The translations under genes were made by a program, and so were the position numbers. Shown here piece after piece: positions 1-7,794 of a stretch of 64,000 bases of DNA (positions within the stretch are counted from its first letter, which is position 1; the number at the start of each line of letters is the position of its first letter). Source of the stretch: CAG-791 sp963605745 (GTDB lineage: Bacteria > Bacillota > Clostridia > Lachnospirales > Lachnospiraceae); NCBI GenBank assembly GCA_963605745.1, contig CAVCWT010000005.1:1-64000 (forward strand), given 5' to 3'. Under the pieces are notes generated by a model. The model was not told where the DNA came from, searched no databases, and saw only the letters and a list, made by a program, of their open reading frames with translations.

Positions 1-69
1 GGGCGAAGCCCCTCTGGCCAGCCACATCGAGGTTTTCCGAAGGAAAATCGAGATGTGGGTGCTAAACGG
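1..69. repeat. Two-hairpin TGGCCA-family repeat, copy A (left part cut by window edge)
   Basis: The first 20 bases are the right part of a GC-rich hairpin ending in TGGCCA. They are followed by a hairpin with arms CCACATC (22-28) and GATGTGG (52-58) and then by GTGCTAAACGG. The same order of parts recurs at 11096, 44335 and 45692. Bases 70-316 hold no credible gene apart from the repeat listed next. Confidence 0.5.
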
Positions 70-94
70 CCAATTCGCCTTTAAAATTGAAATG

Positions 95-288
95 CTGCCG
101 AGCCCGAAGGGAGGAGGCAGGAAGCAACAGGGATTTGCGAAAGCAAAGCCCTGTTGTGCGGAACAGAAGTGACGCCATATGCTGCAGTTCATAGGAACGC
201 AAGAGATGACCGAGATGAAGCGAAGCGGAATCGAGGTTGTGCCTTGCAAGTTCTCGAATGAAAACGTTCGCCTGCCGAGCCCGAAGGG
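95..288. repeat. Pair of 17-bp direct repeats upstream of the protease gene
   Basis: The 17-mer CTGCCGAGCCCGAAGGG occurs exactly at 95-111 and 272-288. The second copy ends 18 bp before the protease ribosome binding site. Both copies are followed by purine-rich GGCAGG-containing sequence, so the repeat is slightly longer when imperfect matches are allowed. Function unknown. Confidence 0.6.
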
Positions 289-316
289 TAGCGGCAGGAC
301 ACATCAAGGAGAAAAC

Positions 317-2449
317 ATGAAGAACAAAACATTGAGAAACACAACATGGATGACTGCATCATCCCTTTTGTCGGCCGTGATGGTGCTCAGCCCACTGGCA
401 ACAACACCAGTCTATGCAGCAACCTCCAATTCGGATAAAGAAAAGAGCACCTCTTCCTCCGCACAGGAGATTGCGTCCTATCTGGTGGACAACGATCAGA
501 GTGAGATTTTTGTCCGGACAACCTCGGAGGAATCCACCGGTGAATTTCCGGAGCGCTTTGATTTAAGAGATCAGGGCGTTGTCACACCGGTTAAATGCCA
601 GAATCCGTGGGGAACGTGCTGGGGATTCAGCGCTGTCGCAGCAGCAGAGACCAGCATCCTGAGCAGTCTGGGCAAAACCTATGAGGAAACAGGACTTGAT
701 CTGTCAGAGCATCACCTGGCCTGGTTTGCCAACACCTACATCAATGACGGATCGGATCAGGACGGAGAGGGCGTGCATATGTATGACAGTGCGAAGACCC
801 TTGATACCGGTGGGACGGTTGTTCTGGCTACGTCGCTTTTTTCCTCCGGTATCGGTGTGGTGAGCGAGGACATGGCGCCTTATCGCGGGAAGAACAGCAT
901 AGCGGCGTCAACAATTCCGATCGCCAGAAATTACTATTATTCGGAAACGGATGACTGGAGTTTGCCGGACGAATACCGTTTTCTGCAGTCTTATGAGCTG
1001 ACGGATTCCTATGAATTGCCGTCTCCTGCTGTCTACGATGAAACGGTGGAAGAAATGGAGAGCCTTTTGGAGAGAGAGGAGCATTATCAGGGCTACGATC
1101 AAAGTGCCACGGATGCTATGAAGCAGATGCTTTTGGACGGAAAGGCACTTTCGGTTGCCTTCAGTGCGGATGTTTACATGCCGGGACAGGAAGAAGGAGA
1201 TCCAATTTATCTGAACACAGAAGACAACAAGTGGACGCATTATACCTATGACGGAGGCCTGCCGAATCATGCGGTAACCATTGTCGGGTGGGATGATACC
1301 ATTCCGGCTGAGGATTTTCTGGATCATTCGGCGGATGTTTACGGAGACGGAACAGCGCATCAGCCGGAGGGTGACGGTGCCTGGATTGTAAAAAACAGCT
1401 GGGGTGCAGATACGGAAGACTTTCCGAATAACAACAGTTGGGGAATTCAGAATGAAGACGGAGAAGCTACGGGCTATTTTTACATTTCGTATTATGACAG
1501 AAGCCTTTGCTATGTAGAGGCCTTTTCGTTTGATACGTCGCAAAGGGATCAGGACAGCTATTATATTGATCAATATGATCTGATGCCGACAACGGAGCAT
1601 GCAGGGTGGGTGAATGAGCATGAAATTGCCATGTCCAGCGTATTCACTGCGGAGACGGATGAGGAGCTGAGAGCAGTTTCGTGTGAGGTCAATGCTGCGG
1701 ATACCGATGTTGAGTTCGAAATCTACCTTCTGGGAGAGGATGCAAAGACACCGGATGATGGAGAACTGGCCGCTGTGGTTGATGCAAGCTTTGACTATGC
1801 AGGTTATCACAGAGTGAATCTGGAGGATTCTGTTTTCCTGGAAGCGGGTCAGAAATATGCGATTGTTGTAACGGAGCAGATTCATTACGGGGGTCAGGAC
1901 TATTACGGAGTTTCGGCGGACATTGCAGATGGAAAGGAAGCTGTGGATGCCTACAACAAGGAAATGATGAGAGAGAACCGTGAGGCAGGCGAGGAATTCT
2001 GGAAAGCCAATATGTATCCGTATTATTCGGTGGGAGTTGTGAATCCCGGAGAATGCTATATGTACGTCGCAGAGCTGAGCAGCTGGGAGGATTTCTCAGA
2101 AGTCATTACGGCTTTGCAGGAAACCGACAAATACGAAGGCAAGGAGTTTGATAATTTCCCGATAAAGGCCTATTCCGATCCGGTTCATGCAGAGGACGGT
2201 GCGGCCGAGATAGAGGAGCTGGATTACGCAGCGCCTGCAGGAAACTGGAACAGCAAGATCATCGCCATGGAGCTGGCAGCTGCAGCAGGCATCCTTTTGG
2301 TGATTGTGCTGGTCGTATGGCTGATCGTAAGAAAATGCAGAAAGCATCGCCGGTTCAAGAGTCAGTTTGAGGAGCAGGAGAAGGAAATTACGGCTCTGAA
2401 GGCCAGAGTTGCAGAACTCGAAGGCGCATCGGCTGAAAGTAAAAGGTAA
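317..2449 (+). CDS. Secreted, membrane-anchored papain-like (C1A) cysteine protease
   Basis: Predicted extracellular cysteine protease of 710 aa. The start at 317 is preceded by AAGGAG at 306-311 and opens a signal peptide (residues 1 to about 35, ending VYAA). The papain triad is visible: Cys101 in NPWGTCWGFS, His318 in PNHAVTIVGWDD and Asn360 in WIVKNSWG; the oxyanion Gln lies in VKCQN. A long insert (about 190-300) separates Cys from His. After the catalytic domain comes a beta-rich region of about 200 residues resembling the lectin-like domain that often follows C1A proteases in gut Firmicutes. Near the end is one transmembrane helix (about 650-672), a basic stop-transfer RKCRKHRR, and a short coiled coil (KEITALKARVAELEG) on the cytoplasmic side. 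There is no LPXTG motif, so anchoring is by the helix. The family assignment is sure; the substrate is unknown. Confidence 0.88.
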   Translation: MKNKTLRNTTWMTASSLLSAVMVLSPLATTPVYAATSNSDKEKSTSSSAQEIASYLVDNDQSEIFVRTTSEESTGEFPERFDLRDQGVVTPVKCQNPWGTCWGFSAVAAAETSILSSLGKTYEETGLDLSEHHLAWFANTYINDGSDQDGEGVHMYDSAKTLDTGGTVVLATSLFSSGIGVVSEDMAPYRGKNSIAASTIPIARNYYYSETDDWSLPDEYRFLQSYELTDSYELPSPAVYDETVEEMESLLEREEHYQGYDQSATDAMKQMLLDGKALSVAFSADVYMPGQEEGDPIYLNTEDNKWTHYTYDGGLPNHAVTIVGWDDTIPAEDFLDHSADVYGDGTAHQPEGDGAWIVKNSWGADTEDFPNNNSWGIQNEDGEATGYFYISYYDRSLCYVEAFSFDTSQRDQDSYYIDQYDLMPTTEHAGWVNEHEIAMSSVFTAETDEELRAVSCEVNAADTDVEFEIYLLGEDAKTPDDGELAAVVDASFDYAGYHRVNLEDSVFLEAGQKYAIVVTEQIHYGGQDYYGVSADIADGKEAVDAYNKEMMRENREAGEEFWKANMYPYYSVGVVNPGECYMYVAELSSWEDFSEVITALQETDKYEGKEFDNFPIKAYSDPVHAEDGAAEIEELDYAAPAGNWNSKIIAMELAAAAGILLVIVLVVWLIVRKCRKHRRFKSQFEEQEKEITALKARVAELEGASAESKR

Positions 2450-2538
2450 CTGTCAAATTCAATCGTGAATAGGACTGCAAGCAAAAGGGGCGCGTTGAAA
2501 ATTTACATGCGTTAAACAGATACGCAAGAAGGGGAAAG

Positions 2539-2679
2539 ATGAGAGAATTAAAAAAGGCATCGCTGACACAGCTGCCGGCTGCAACGGAGAAAACCATGGG
2601 CGCGAGGCAGCATCCCGGTGCGGAGAATCACCGGGAGGCCGCAGAGGTTCTCACGGCATTTTTGCGAAAAATCCTGTAG
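2539..2679 (+). CDS. Small protein of 46 aa sharing its C-terminal half with repeat copy 2
   Basis: A short reading frame with ATG at 2539 behind a purine-rich ribosome site (AAGGGGAAAG) and ending TAG at 2677-2679. It begins MRELKKASLTQLPAATEKTM and ends AEVLTAFLRKIL. Its last 30 residues lie in a 97-bp sequence repeated at 3703-3799. The same frame is open in the second copy, and by eye most codon differences between the copies are synonymous, which suggests this frame has been translated. I do not recognise the protein; the C-terminus looks like an amphipathic helix. Confidence 0.4.
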   Translation: MRELKKASLTQLPAATEKTMGARQHPGAENHREAAEVLTAFLRKIL

Positions 2680-2683
2680 AGAG
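2587..2683 (+). repeat. 97-bp direct repeat, copy 1
   Basis: Aligns without gaps to 3703-3799 (offset 1116) with roughly 80-85% identity by eye. The two copies bracket the radical SAM gene. Copy 1 carries the 3' half of the 46-aa reading frame. Confidence 0.75.
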
Positions 2684-2783
2684 CACGGAAGGGCACGGAA
2701 CAGATACTGATATTTCATCAGCCTGCTGTTGTATGGATTGTAAAAGTCCCGGCGCTGCAGGATAGCTGATCGATGGGGGTCTG

Positions 2784-3803
2784 ATGCAAATCGTAACGCT
2801 TTCTGATTATCTGAAACGTGAATATGGGCAAAAGATGTACAAGGTCAGCCTCTCTGCCGGCTGCAGCTGTCCGAACCGGGACGGAACGCTTGGCATGGGC
2901 GGCTGTAGTTTTTGCTCCGAAGGAGGATCCGGGGAATTCGCTCAGCTCGCTTCCTTTGGGGAGGAGCTGGACGAGGCCATCCGGCAAGCGGTTCGCCGAA
3001 TTGAAGCAAAGCTTCCAAAGTGCGCTGAGAGTGAACCGCAGAGGTTCATCGCCTATTTTCAGTCCTACACCAACACCTACGGGGATGTGAACCGGTTAAG
3101 GGCCCTTTACCTGGATGTCCTGCAGCGAGACGACATTGCGATTCTCTCCATCGGAACGAGGCCGGACTGCATCGGGAAGGAGCAGCTGCAGATGCTCTGC
3201 GAGCTGAATGCCATCAAGCCGGTCTGGGTGGAGCTGGGCCTGCAGACGATCCATGATGAGACGGCAGAGCGGATTCACCGCGGGTATCGGACGGACGTTT
3301 TTTATGATTGCTATCGCCGCCTGAAGGAAGCGGGGCTGACCGTGATCGTTCATGTGATCCTGGGCCTGCCCGGTGAGAGTGAAAACAACATGCTGGACAC
3401 CATTTGCGCTCTTTCCGAGCTGCAGCCGCCCCCGGATGGGATCAAGCTGCAGATGCTGAACATTCTGAGAGGATCGGAACTGGCGGCAGAGTATAAAAGG
3501 GAGCCCTTTTCACAGATGTCCATGGAGGAATACTGTGATCTGGTGGTAAAGTGCCTGCAGCGATTGCCGAAAGAGACGGTCATTCACCGTATGACGGGGG
3601 ACGGACCACGAGAGCTGTTGATCTCACCTGCCTGGGTCACGGATAAAAAACGCGTTCTGAATCTGCTGCATCGTAAGATTGCAGAGGCGCAGCGAATCGG
3701 CAGAGAAAACGATGGGCGCAAGACACCTTCCCGGAGCGGAAAATCACCGGAAGATCGCAGAGGTTCTCGCAGCATTTCTGCGAAAGATTCTGCAGAGAGA
3801 TGA
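2784..3803 (+). CDS. Radical SAM protein of the TIGR01212 (YhcC-like) family
   Basis: 339-aa radical SAM enzyme. The 4Fe-4S site is visible as Cys29, Cys41 and Cys44 in SCPNRDGTLGMGGCSFC, a spacing typical of the TIGR01212/YhcC group rather than the usual CX3CX2C. Further typical segments are GTRPDC, WVELGLQT and HVILGLPGE. ATG at 2784 has a weak GGGGG upstream. The family's reaction is not established to my knowledge. The last 30 or so residues (after residue 307) are a Ser/Arg/Lys-rich tail encoded by repeat copy 2 read in a different frame from the small protein, so the natural C-terminus was probably replaced or extended by repeat insertion. Confidence 0.85.
   Translation: MQIVTLSDYLKREYGQKMYKVSLSAGCSCPNRDGTLGMGGCSFCSEGGSGEFAQLASFGEELDEAIRQAVRRIEAKLPKCAESEPQRFIAYFQSYTNTYGDVNRLRALYLDVLQRDDIAILSIGTRPDCIGKEQLQMLCELNAIKPVWVELGLQTIHDETAERIHRGYRTDVFYDCYRRLKEAGLTVIVHVILGLPGESENNMLDTICALSELQPPPDGIKLQMLNILRGSELAAEYKREPFSQMSMEEYCDLVVKCLQRLPKETVIHRMTGDGPRELLISPAWVTDKKRVLNLLHRKIAEAQRIGRENDGRKTPSRSGKSPEDRRGSRSISAKDSAER
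3703..3799 (+). repeat. 97-bp direct repeat, copy 2 (overlaps the 3' end of the radical SAM gene)
   Basis: Second copy of the repeat at 2587-2683. It forms the last ~97 nt of the radical SAM coding sequence, read one frame away from the frame that appears conserved between the copies. Confidence 0.75.
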
Positions 3804-3810
3804 ATGGTAA
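3712..3810 (+). pseudogene. Fragment of the small-protein frame inside the radical SAM gene
   Basis: In the frame shifted relative to the radical SAM gene, an open run from ATG 3712 to TAA 3808-3810 encodes 32 residues (MGARHLPGAENHRK... ending LQRDEW) closely matching the C-terminus of the 46-aa protein at 2539. It lacks a good ribosome site and the N-terminal part of that protein, so it is most simply a truncated duplicate. Translation is not excluded. Confidence 0.35.
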
Positions 3811-3976
3811 AACGAGAAAACACTTGTCAAATGAGGAGAAAGCGAGTATCATGGCCAAAATAAAGGACATAAAGATATAATTAAATAATATTATACGATA
3901 AACGAATGATTATACGACTGAATGATATCGGAGAACAGAGGTGATCCGGTAAGGGAGTCATTCAAAAATACGACAA

Positions 3977-4028
3977 GGCGAGGGGGCTTTGCACATCAGG
4001 TGCAAGGCCCCCTCGCCGTTATTTTTTT
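3977..4028 (+). terminator. Strong intrinsic terminator
   Basis: Near-perfect 18-bp stem (GGCGAGGGGGC... pairing with ...GCCCCCTCGCC) followed by ATTTTTTT. It ends only 12 nt before the peptidase C26 start, so that gene needs a promoter overlapping or inside the terminator region, or is reached by read-through. Confidence 0.85.
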
Positions 4029-4039
4029 AAGAGGATTTT

Positions 4040-4837
4040 ATGAAAAAAACGATCAAGCGACCGATTATCGGTCTGATCCCGTTGTATGACGATGAAAAGG
4101 ACAGCTTCTGGATGCTGCCGGGCTATATGAAGGTGTTGGAACGGTGCGGAGCATTGCCGATCATGCTGCCTTATACGACCGATCAGGAAGAATTGCAGAA
4201 GGCCTATGATCTGTGCGATGGAATCTTGCTTACCGGAGGACATGATGTCGGGACCTACGTGTACGGCGAGGAGTCGACACCGCAGTGCGGAACCCCGTGC
4301 AGAACAAGAGATGTGATGGAGGGTGTTCTTCTGGATCTGGCAATTCAAGATGACAAGCCGGTATTCGGGATCTGCCGGGGAATTCAGTTTATGAATGCCC
4401 ATCTTGGCGGCACACTTTATCAGGATCTGCCAACAGAGCGTGCGTCGGCAGTGGAGCACCACATGTCTGCGCCGTATGATCGGCCGATTCACCAGGTGAC
4501 GGTGTTGCCGGACACACATCTGGCCTCCATCATCGGAGCCGGAGAGCATGCGGTGAACAGCTATCACCACCAGGCGGTTAAGGAGTTGTCTGAAAAGGTG
4601 ACTGTGATGGCGCGGTCCGAGGACGGCCTTGTGGAGGCCATTGAGGTGAAGGACAGCCATTTCATTATGGGAGTGCAATGGCATCCGGAATTCTCGTACG
4701 AAACGAGCATTGACAGTATTCGGATAATGCAGGCTTTTACAGATGCCTGTGTTAGATATAGCAGCCTGCTGTGCGAAGGACTGCACTTGATGATCAAAGA
4801 TAATCAGGCAGTGCCATCAAAACGCAGCAGTGAGTGA
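4040..4837 (+). CDS. Peptidase C26 / gamma-glutamyl-GABA hydrolase-like class I glutamine amidotransferase
   Basis: 265-aa class I glutamine amidotransferase-fold hydrolase of the PuuD type, expected to cleave gamma-glutamyl amides in the cytoplasm. The nucleophile is Cys112 in FGICRGIQ; the His/Glu pair is in GVQWHPE near the C-terminus. Other family marks are GILLTGGHDV and the NSYHHQAV segment. It has a GAGG ribosome site 6 nt before ATG. The next gene (amino-acid binding lipoprotein) starts 17 nt after its stop, so the two are probably one operon: uptake of a glutamyl compound or amino acid followed by hydrolysis. The substrate is not readable from the sequence. Confidence 0.82.
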   Translation: MKKTIKRPIIGLIPLYDDEKDSFWMLPGYMKVLERCGALPIMLPYTTDQEELQKAYDLCDGILLTGGHDVGTYVYGEESTPQCGTPCRTRDVMEGVLLDLAIQDDKPVFGICRGIQFMNAHLGGTLYQDLPTERASAVEHHMSAPYDRPIHQVTVLPDTHLASIIGAGEHAVNSYHHQAVKELSEKVTVMARSEDGLVEAIEVKDSHFIMGVQWHPEFSYETSIDSIRIMQAFTDACVRYSSLLCEGLHLMIKDNQAVPSKRSSE

Positions 4838-4854
4838 AAGAGAGGAGATTTATT

Positions 4855-5712
4855 ATGAAAAAGAGAACCATCGCATTGATTATGACAGCTGTTGTTGCAG
4901 CAAGCCTTGCAGGCTGCGGCAGCACAGAAAGCTCACAGGCAGTGTCCTCAGAGGTATCGACCGAAGATGCTGCATCAGAAGAGAGTACGGAGGCGGCATC
5001 CGAAGAAACCACAGATGCGGCTTCATCGGATGGAAAGGTATGGAAGATTGTAACAGATACTGCCTTCAAGCCTTTCGAGTATACCGATGACAACGGTGAC
5101 TTTGTTGGCATTGACGTGGATATTCTGGCAGCAGTTGCTGCGGATCAGGGATTCGAGTACACCCTGGAATCCCTTGGCTGGGACGCATCCATTGCAGCCT
5201 GCCAGGCCGGACAGGCAGACGGAATGATCGCCGGTGCATCCATTACCGATGAGCGCAAGGAGTCGGGCTGGATCTTTTCGGATGGTTATTATGAGGCCAA
5301 CCAGAGTATGGCGGTCGCATCGTCCAGCGACATTACAGGCTTTGCAGATCTGGATGGCAAGAGCGTTGCGGTTAAGACCGGCTCCATGTCTGCAACCTAT
5401 GCAGAGAGCATTGCCGATGAGTATGGCTTTAGCATTACCTATTTTGAAGATTCACCGACCATGTACCAGGCCGTTGTCGGCGGACAGGTTGCTGCTGTAA
5501 TCGACGATACTCCGATTATGGCATCCAACATCAAGGATACCGGTATTGCGATGAAGCTGGTAGACGGCACCGGGAATGAGGCAGCTTCTTATGGCTTTGC
5601 TGTATTTTCTGAAGACAATCAGGAGCTGATTGATCTGTTCAACGCAGGACTTGCAGATATTAAGGCAGATGGTACCTACGACGAGATCATTGCAAAGTAT
5701 CTTGGAGAATAA
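4855..5712 (+). CDS. Amino acid ABC transporter substrate-binding lipoprotein (PAAT family)
   Basis: 285-aa family 3 solute-binding protein. Start 4855 is chosen because it has GAGGAG 7 nt upstream and opens a lipoprotein signal peptide with lipobox LAGC (Cys about 20). A Ser/Glu/Ala-rich linker (about 22-58) tethers the binding domain, which contains FKPFEYTDDNGDFVGIDVD, the polar amino acid binding signature, and the hinge region DLDGKSVAVKTGS. The permease begins 3 nt after its stop and the ATPase follows: an SBP-permease-ATPase importer. Specificity (His, Gln, Cys or similar) is unresolved. Confidence 0.9.
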   Translation: MKKRTIALIMTAVVAASLAGCGSTESSQAVSSEVSTEDAASEESTEAASEETTDAASSDGKVWKIVTDTAFKPFEYTDDNGDFVGIDVDILAAVAADQGFEYTLESLGWDASIAACQAGQADGMIAGASITDERKESGWIFSDGYYEANQSMAVASSSDITGFADLDGKSVAVKTGSMSATYAESIADEYGFSITYFEDSPTMYQAVVGGQVAAVIDDTPIMASNIKDTGIAMKLVDGTGNEAASYGFAVFSEDNQELIDLFNAGLADIKADGTYDEIIAKYLGE

Positions 5713-5715
5713 TTT

Positions 5716-6387
5716 ATGGTTAAGATTATCACTGTATACGGTGGTATGTTGGTGGCAGCGCTCGGAAGAACGCTGCTGCTGGCATTACTGGGACTGTTTT
5801 TTGCATGCATTCTGGGCTTGATTTTCGGCCTTCTCGGGGTGGTCAAGAACAGAGTCTGCAATGTCATCACACAGATCTTTGTGGACGTCATTCGCGGGGT
5901 TCCGATGATCGTACTGGCATTTTTCGTGTATTTTGGCGTGCCGTATCTGTTCAACACGGTGATCGGAGGCTTCAGTGTGACGCTGACAGCGCTGCAGGCC
6001 GGCGTCATCTGCCTGGCCTTAAACTGCGGCGCCTATATGGCAGAGATCATTCGTGCCGGAATTCAATCGGTGGATATCGGTCAGATGGAAGCGGCCCGTT
6101 CGCTGGGACTTTCGTATTCCAAGGCCATGCGGCGCGTTGTTTTGCCGCAGGCAATCCGTACCATGATTCCGACCATCATCAACCAGTTCATCATCACATT
6201 GAAGGATACCTCGATCCTGTCCGTTATTGGATTCCCGGAACTGGTGAATACTGCCAAGAATGTGCAGGCCAATACCTTTATGTCCTTTCAGACGTGGGCA
6301 ATTGTCGGTCTGATGTATCTCTTTGTCATCACTATTTTGTCACGCTGCGCAAAGAGGCTGGAAAGGAGGCTGAACGTTGGCAGATAA
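5716..6387 (+). CDS. Amino acid ABC transporter permease (HisM/GlnP type)
   Basis: 223-aa membrane permease with about five helices. The hydrophobic N-terminus precedes VIRGVPMIVLAFFVYFGVP, typical of the HEQRo type TM domain, and the EAA loop is seen in QMEAARSLGLSYSKAMRRVVLPQA. It probably acts as a homodimer because only one permease gene is present. The gene starts 3 nt after the SBP stop and overlaps the ATPase by 11 nt. Confidence 0.92.
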   Translation: MVKIITVYGGMLVAALGRTLLLALLGLFFACILGLIFGLLGVVKNRVCNVITQIFVDVIRGVPMIVLAFFVYFGVPYLFNTVIGGFSVTLTALQAGVICLALNCGAYMAEIIRAGIQSVDIGQMEAARSLGLSYSKAMRRVVLPQAIRTMIPTIINQFIITLKDTSILSVIGFPELVNTAKNVQANTFMSFQTWAIVGLMYLFVITILSRCAKRLERRLNVGR

Positions 6388-7120
6388 TACTCTGATCAAG
6401 ATTAAAACCGAGCATTTGAAAAAGTACTTTGGCAAGCTGGAGGTCTTAAAGGACATCTCAGTCGAAATTACGAAAGGGGAGGTCGTTGTGATTCTGGGCC
6501 CTTCCGGCTCCGGTAAATCCACGTTCCTGCGCTGCCTGAACCGCCTAGAAGAAGCAACAGGCGGCACGATTCTGGTGGACGGCGTTGACATTACGGATAA
6601 AAAAACGGACATCAACAAGGTTCGTGAGAATGTCGGAATGGTATTCCAACATTTCAATCTGTTCAACAATCTGAACATCATGGATAACCTGACCCTTGCA
6701 CCGGTTGAACTGAAAAAGTGCTCCAAGGAAGAGGCCAGAAAGCGGGCTGAGAAGATGCTGGAAAAGGTTGGTCTGGCGGACAAGGCACACAGCTATCCGT
6801 CACAGCTCTCCGGCGGCCAAAAGCAGCGTGTAGCCATTGCAAGAGCTCTTTGCATGGAGCCGGACATCATGCTCTTTGATGAGCCAACCTCTGCACTGGA
6901 TCCGGAGATGGTTGGAGAGGTGCTGCAGGTTATGAAGGATCTGGCCGCAGAGGGAATGACGATGGTCATCGTGACGCACGAGATCGGTTTTGCCAGAGAG
7001 GTGTCCGACCGCGTGATCTTTATGGACGCCGGCTACATTGTGGAGCAGGGAAAACCGGAAGAGGTGATCATTCATCCGAAGGAGCCAAGGACCATTGACT
7101 TTTTGAATAAGGTATTGTGA
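6377..7120 (+). CDS. Amino acid ABC transporter ATP-binding protein (GlnQ type)
   Basis: 247-aa ATPase. Walker A GPSGSGKST, Q-loop VFQHFNLF, signature LSGGQKQRVAIARAL, Walker B IMLFDEPTSALDPE and switch His in VTHEIGFA are all present. The start is TTG at 6377, supported by AAAGGAGG at 6362-6369. It overlaps the end of the permease gene, consistent with translational coupling. It should energise import by the two genes upstream. Confidence 0.93.
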   Translation: MADNTLIKIKTEHLKKYFGKLEVLKDISVEITKGEVVVILGPSGSGKSTFLRCLNRLEEATGGTILVDGVDITDKKTDINKVRENVGMVFQHFNLFNNLNIMDNLTLAPVELKKCSKEEARKRAEKMLEKVGLADKAHSYPSQLSGGQKQRVAIARALCMEPDIMLFDEPTSALDPEMVGEVLQVMKDLAAEGMTMVIVTHEIGFAREVSDRVIFMDAGYIVEQGKPEEVIIHPKEPRTIDFLNKVL

Positions 7121-7200
7121 GGAACGTTGTGGTGCAGGGAGTTCTGGGAGAAGCCTCAGGACATCCTGCAGTGAATCCTTCCTTTGGAAATGAGGCGGAA

Positions 7201-7794
7201 ATGAAGAGTATTATAACAATCAGCCGTGAATATGGAGCCGGCGGATCGGATATCGGCCGGAAGGTGGCAGAGCGGCTGGGATATTATTACTGCGACAGAG
7301 ATATGATCCTTCACGCAGCGATGGAATCCTCTACTCTGGGACCGGAATACTTTCGCAAATACGATGAGAAGGTTCCCTTTGAATTCGGCTTTGGACAAAG
7401 TCTGTTCAACAGCTACAGCAGAACGCTGAATGATGAGCTCTTTACCGCACAAAGAGAAGCGATTCGGAAGGTGGCAGCAAAGGGAAAGTGTGTGATTGTC
7501 GGGCGTAATGCCAATGCTGTTCTGCGGGAATACGACAATGCCTTCCACGTATTTGTCTGTGCCAATGCCTATGCCAGAATGCAGCGTATGCGGGAGCGTC
7601 TGCCGGAGATGTCGGAGGAGAAGCTATCCGATTACATGCGCCGTGTGGACAAGACGAGACGCAAATACTGCAGCTATTACACGGACACAGAGTTCGGCAA
7701 TGCGGATTATTATGATCTGTGCCTGAAGAGCTCATCACTGGGAGTGGATGCGTGTGTGGAAATCATCTGCAGGGCCGCAGGGCAGCAGATTTGA
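7201..7794 (+). CDS. Cytidylate kinase-like family protein
   Basis: 197-aa P-loop protein of the cytidylate-kinase-like family common in Firmicutes. The conserved N-terminus IITISREYGAGGSDIGRKVAE begins right after ATG 7201, so this start is preferred over an upstream GTG at 7117 that would add 28 non-conserved residues. Other family marks are YYYCDRDMI and GKCVIVGRNAN. It is not the essential Cmk, which differs in its NMP-binding region. The physiological substrate is unknown. The 3' end overlaps the convergent nagA by 32 nt. Confidence 0.82.
   Translation: MKSIITISREYGAGGSDIGRKVAERLGYYYCDRDMILHAAMESSTLGPEYFRKYDEKVPFEFGFGQSLFNSYSRTLNDELFTAQREAIRKVAAKGKCVIVGRNANAVLREYDNAFHVFVCANAYARMQRMRERLPEMSEEKLSDYMRRVDKTRRKYCSYYTDTEFGNADYYDLCLKSSSLGVDACVEIICRAAGQQI

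Noticed and set aside
908..1885. 325-codon open frame on the minus strand opposite the protease gene
   Set aside because: No ribosome site or recognisable domain, unusual composition rich in Ile, Arg and Cys, and it fully overlaps a clear protease gene.
7117..7200. GTG start giving a longer cytidylate-kinase-like protein
   Set aside because: The extra 28 residues are not part of the conserved fold, which begins right after ATG 7201.
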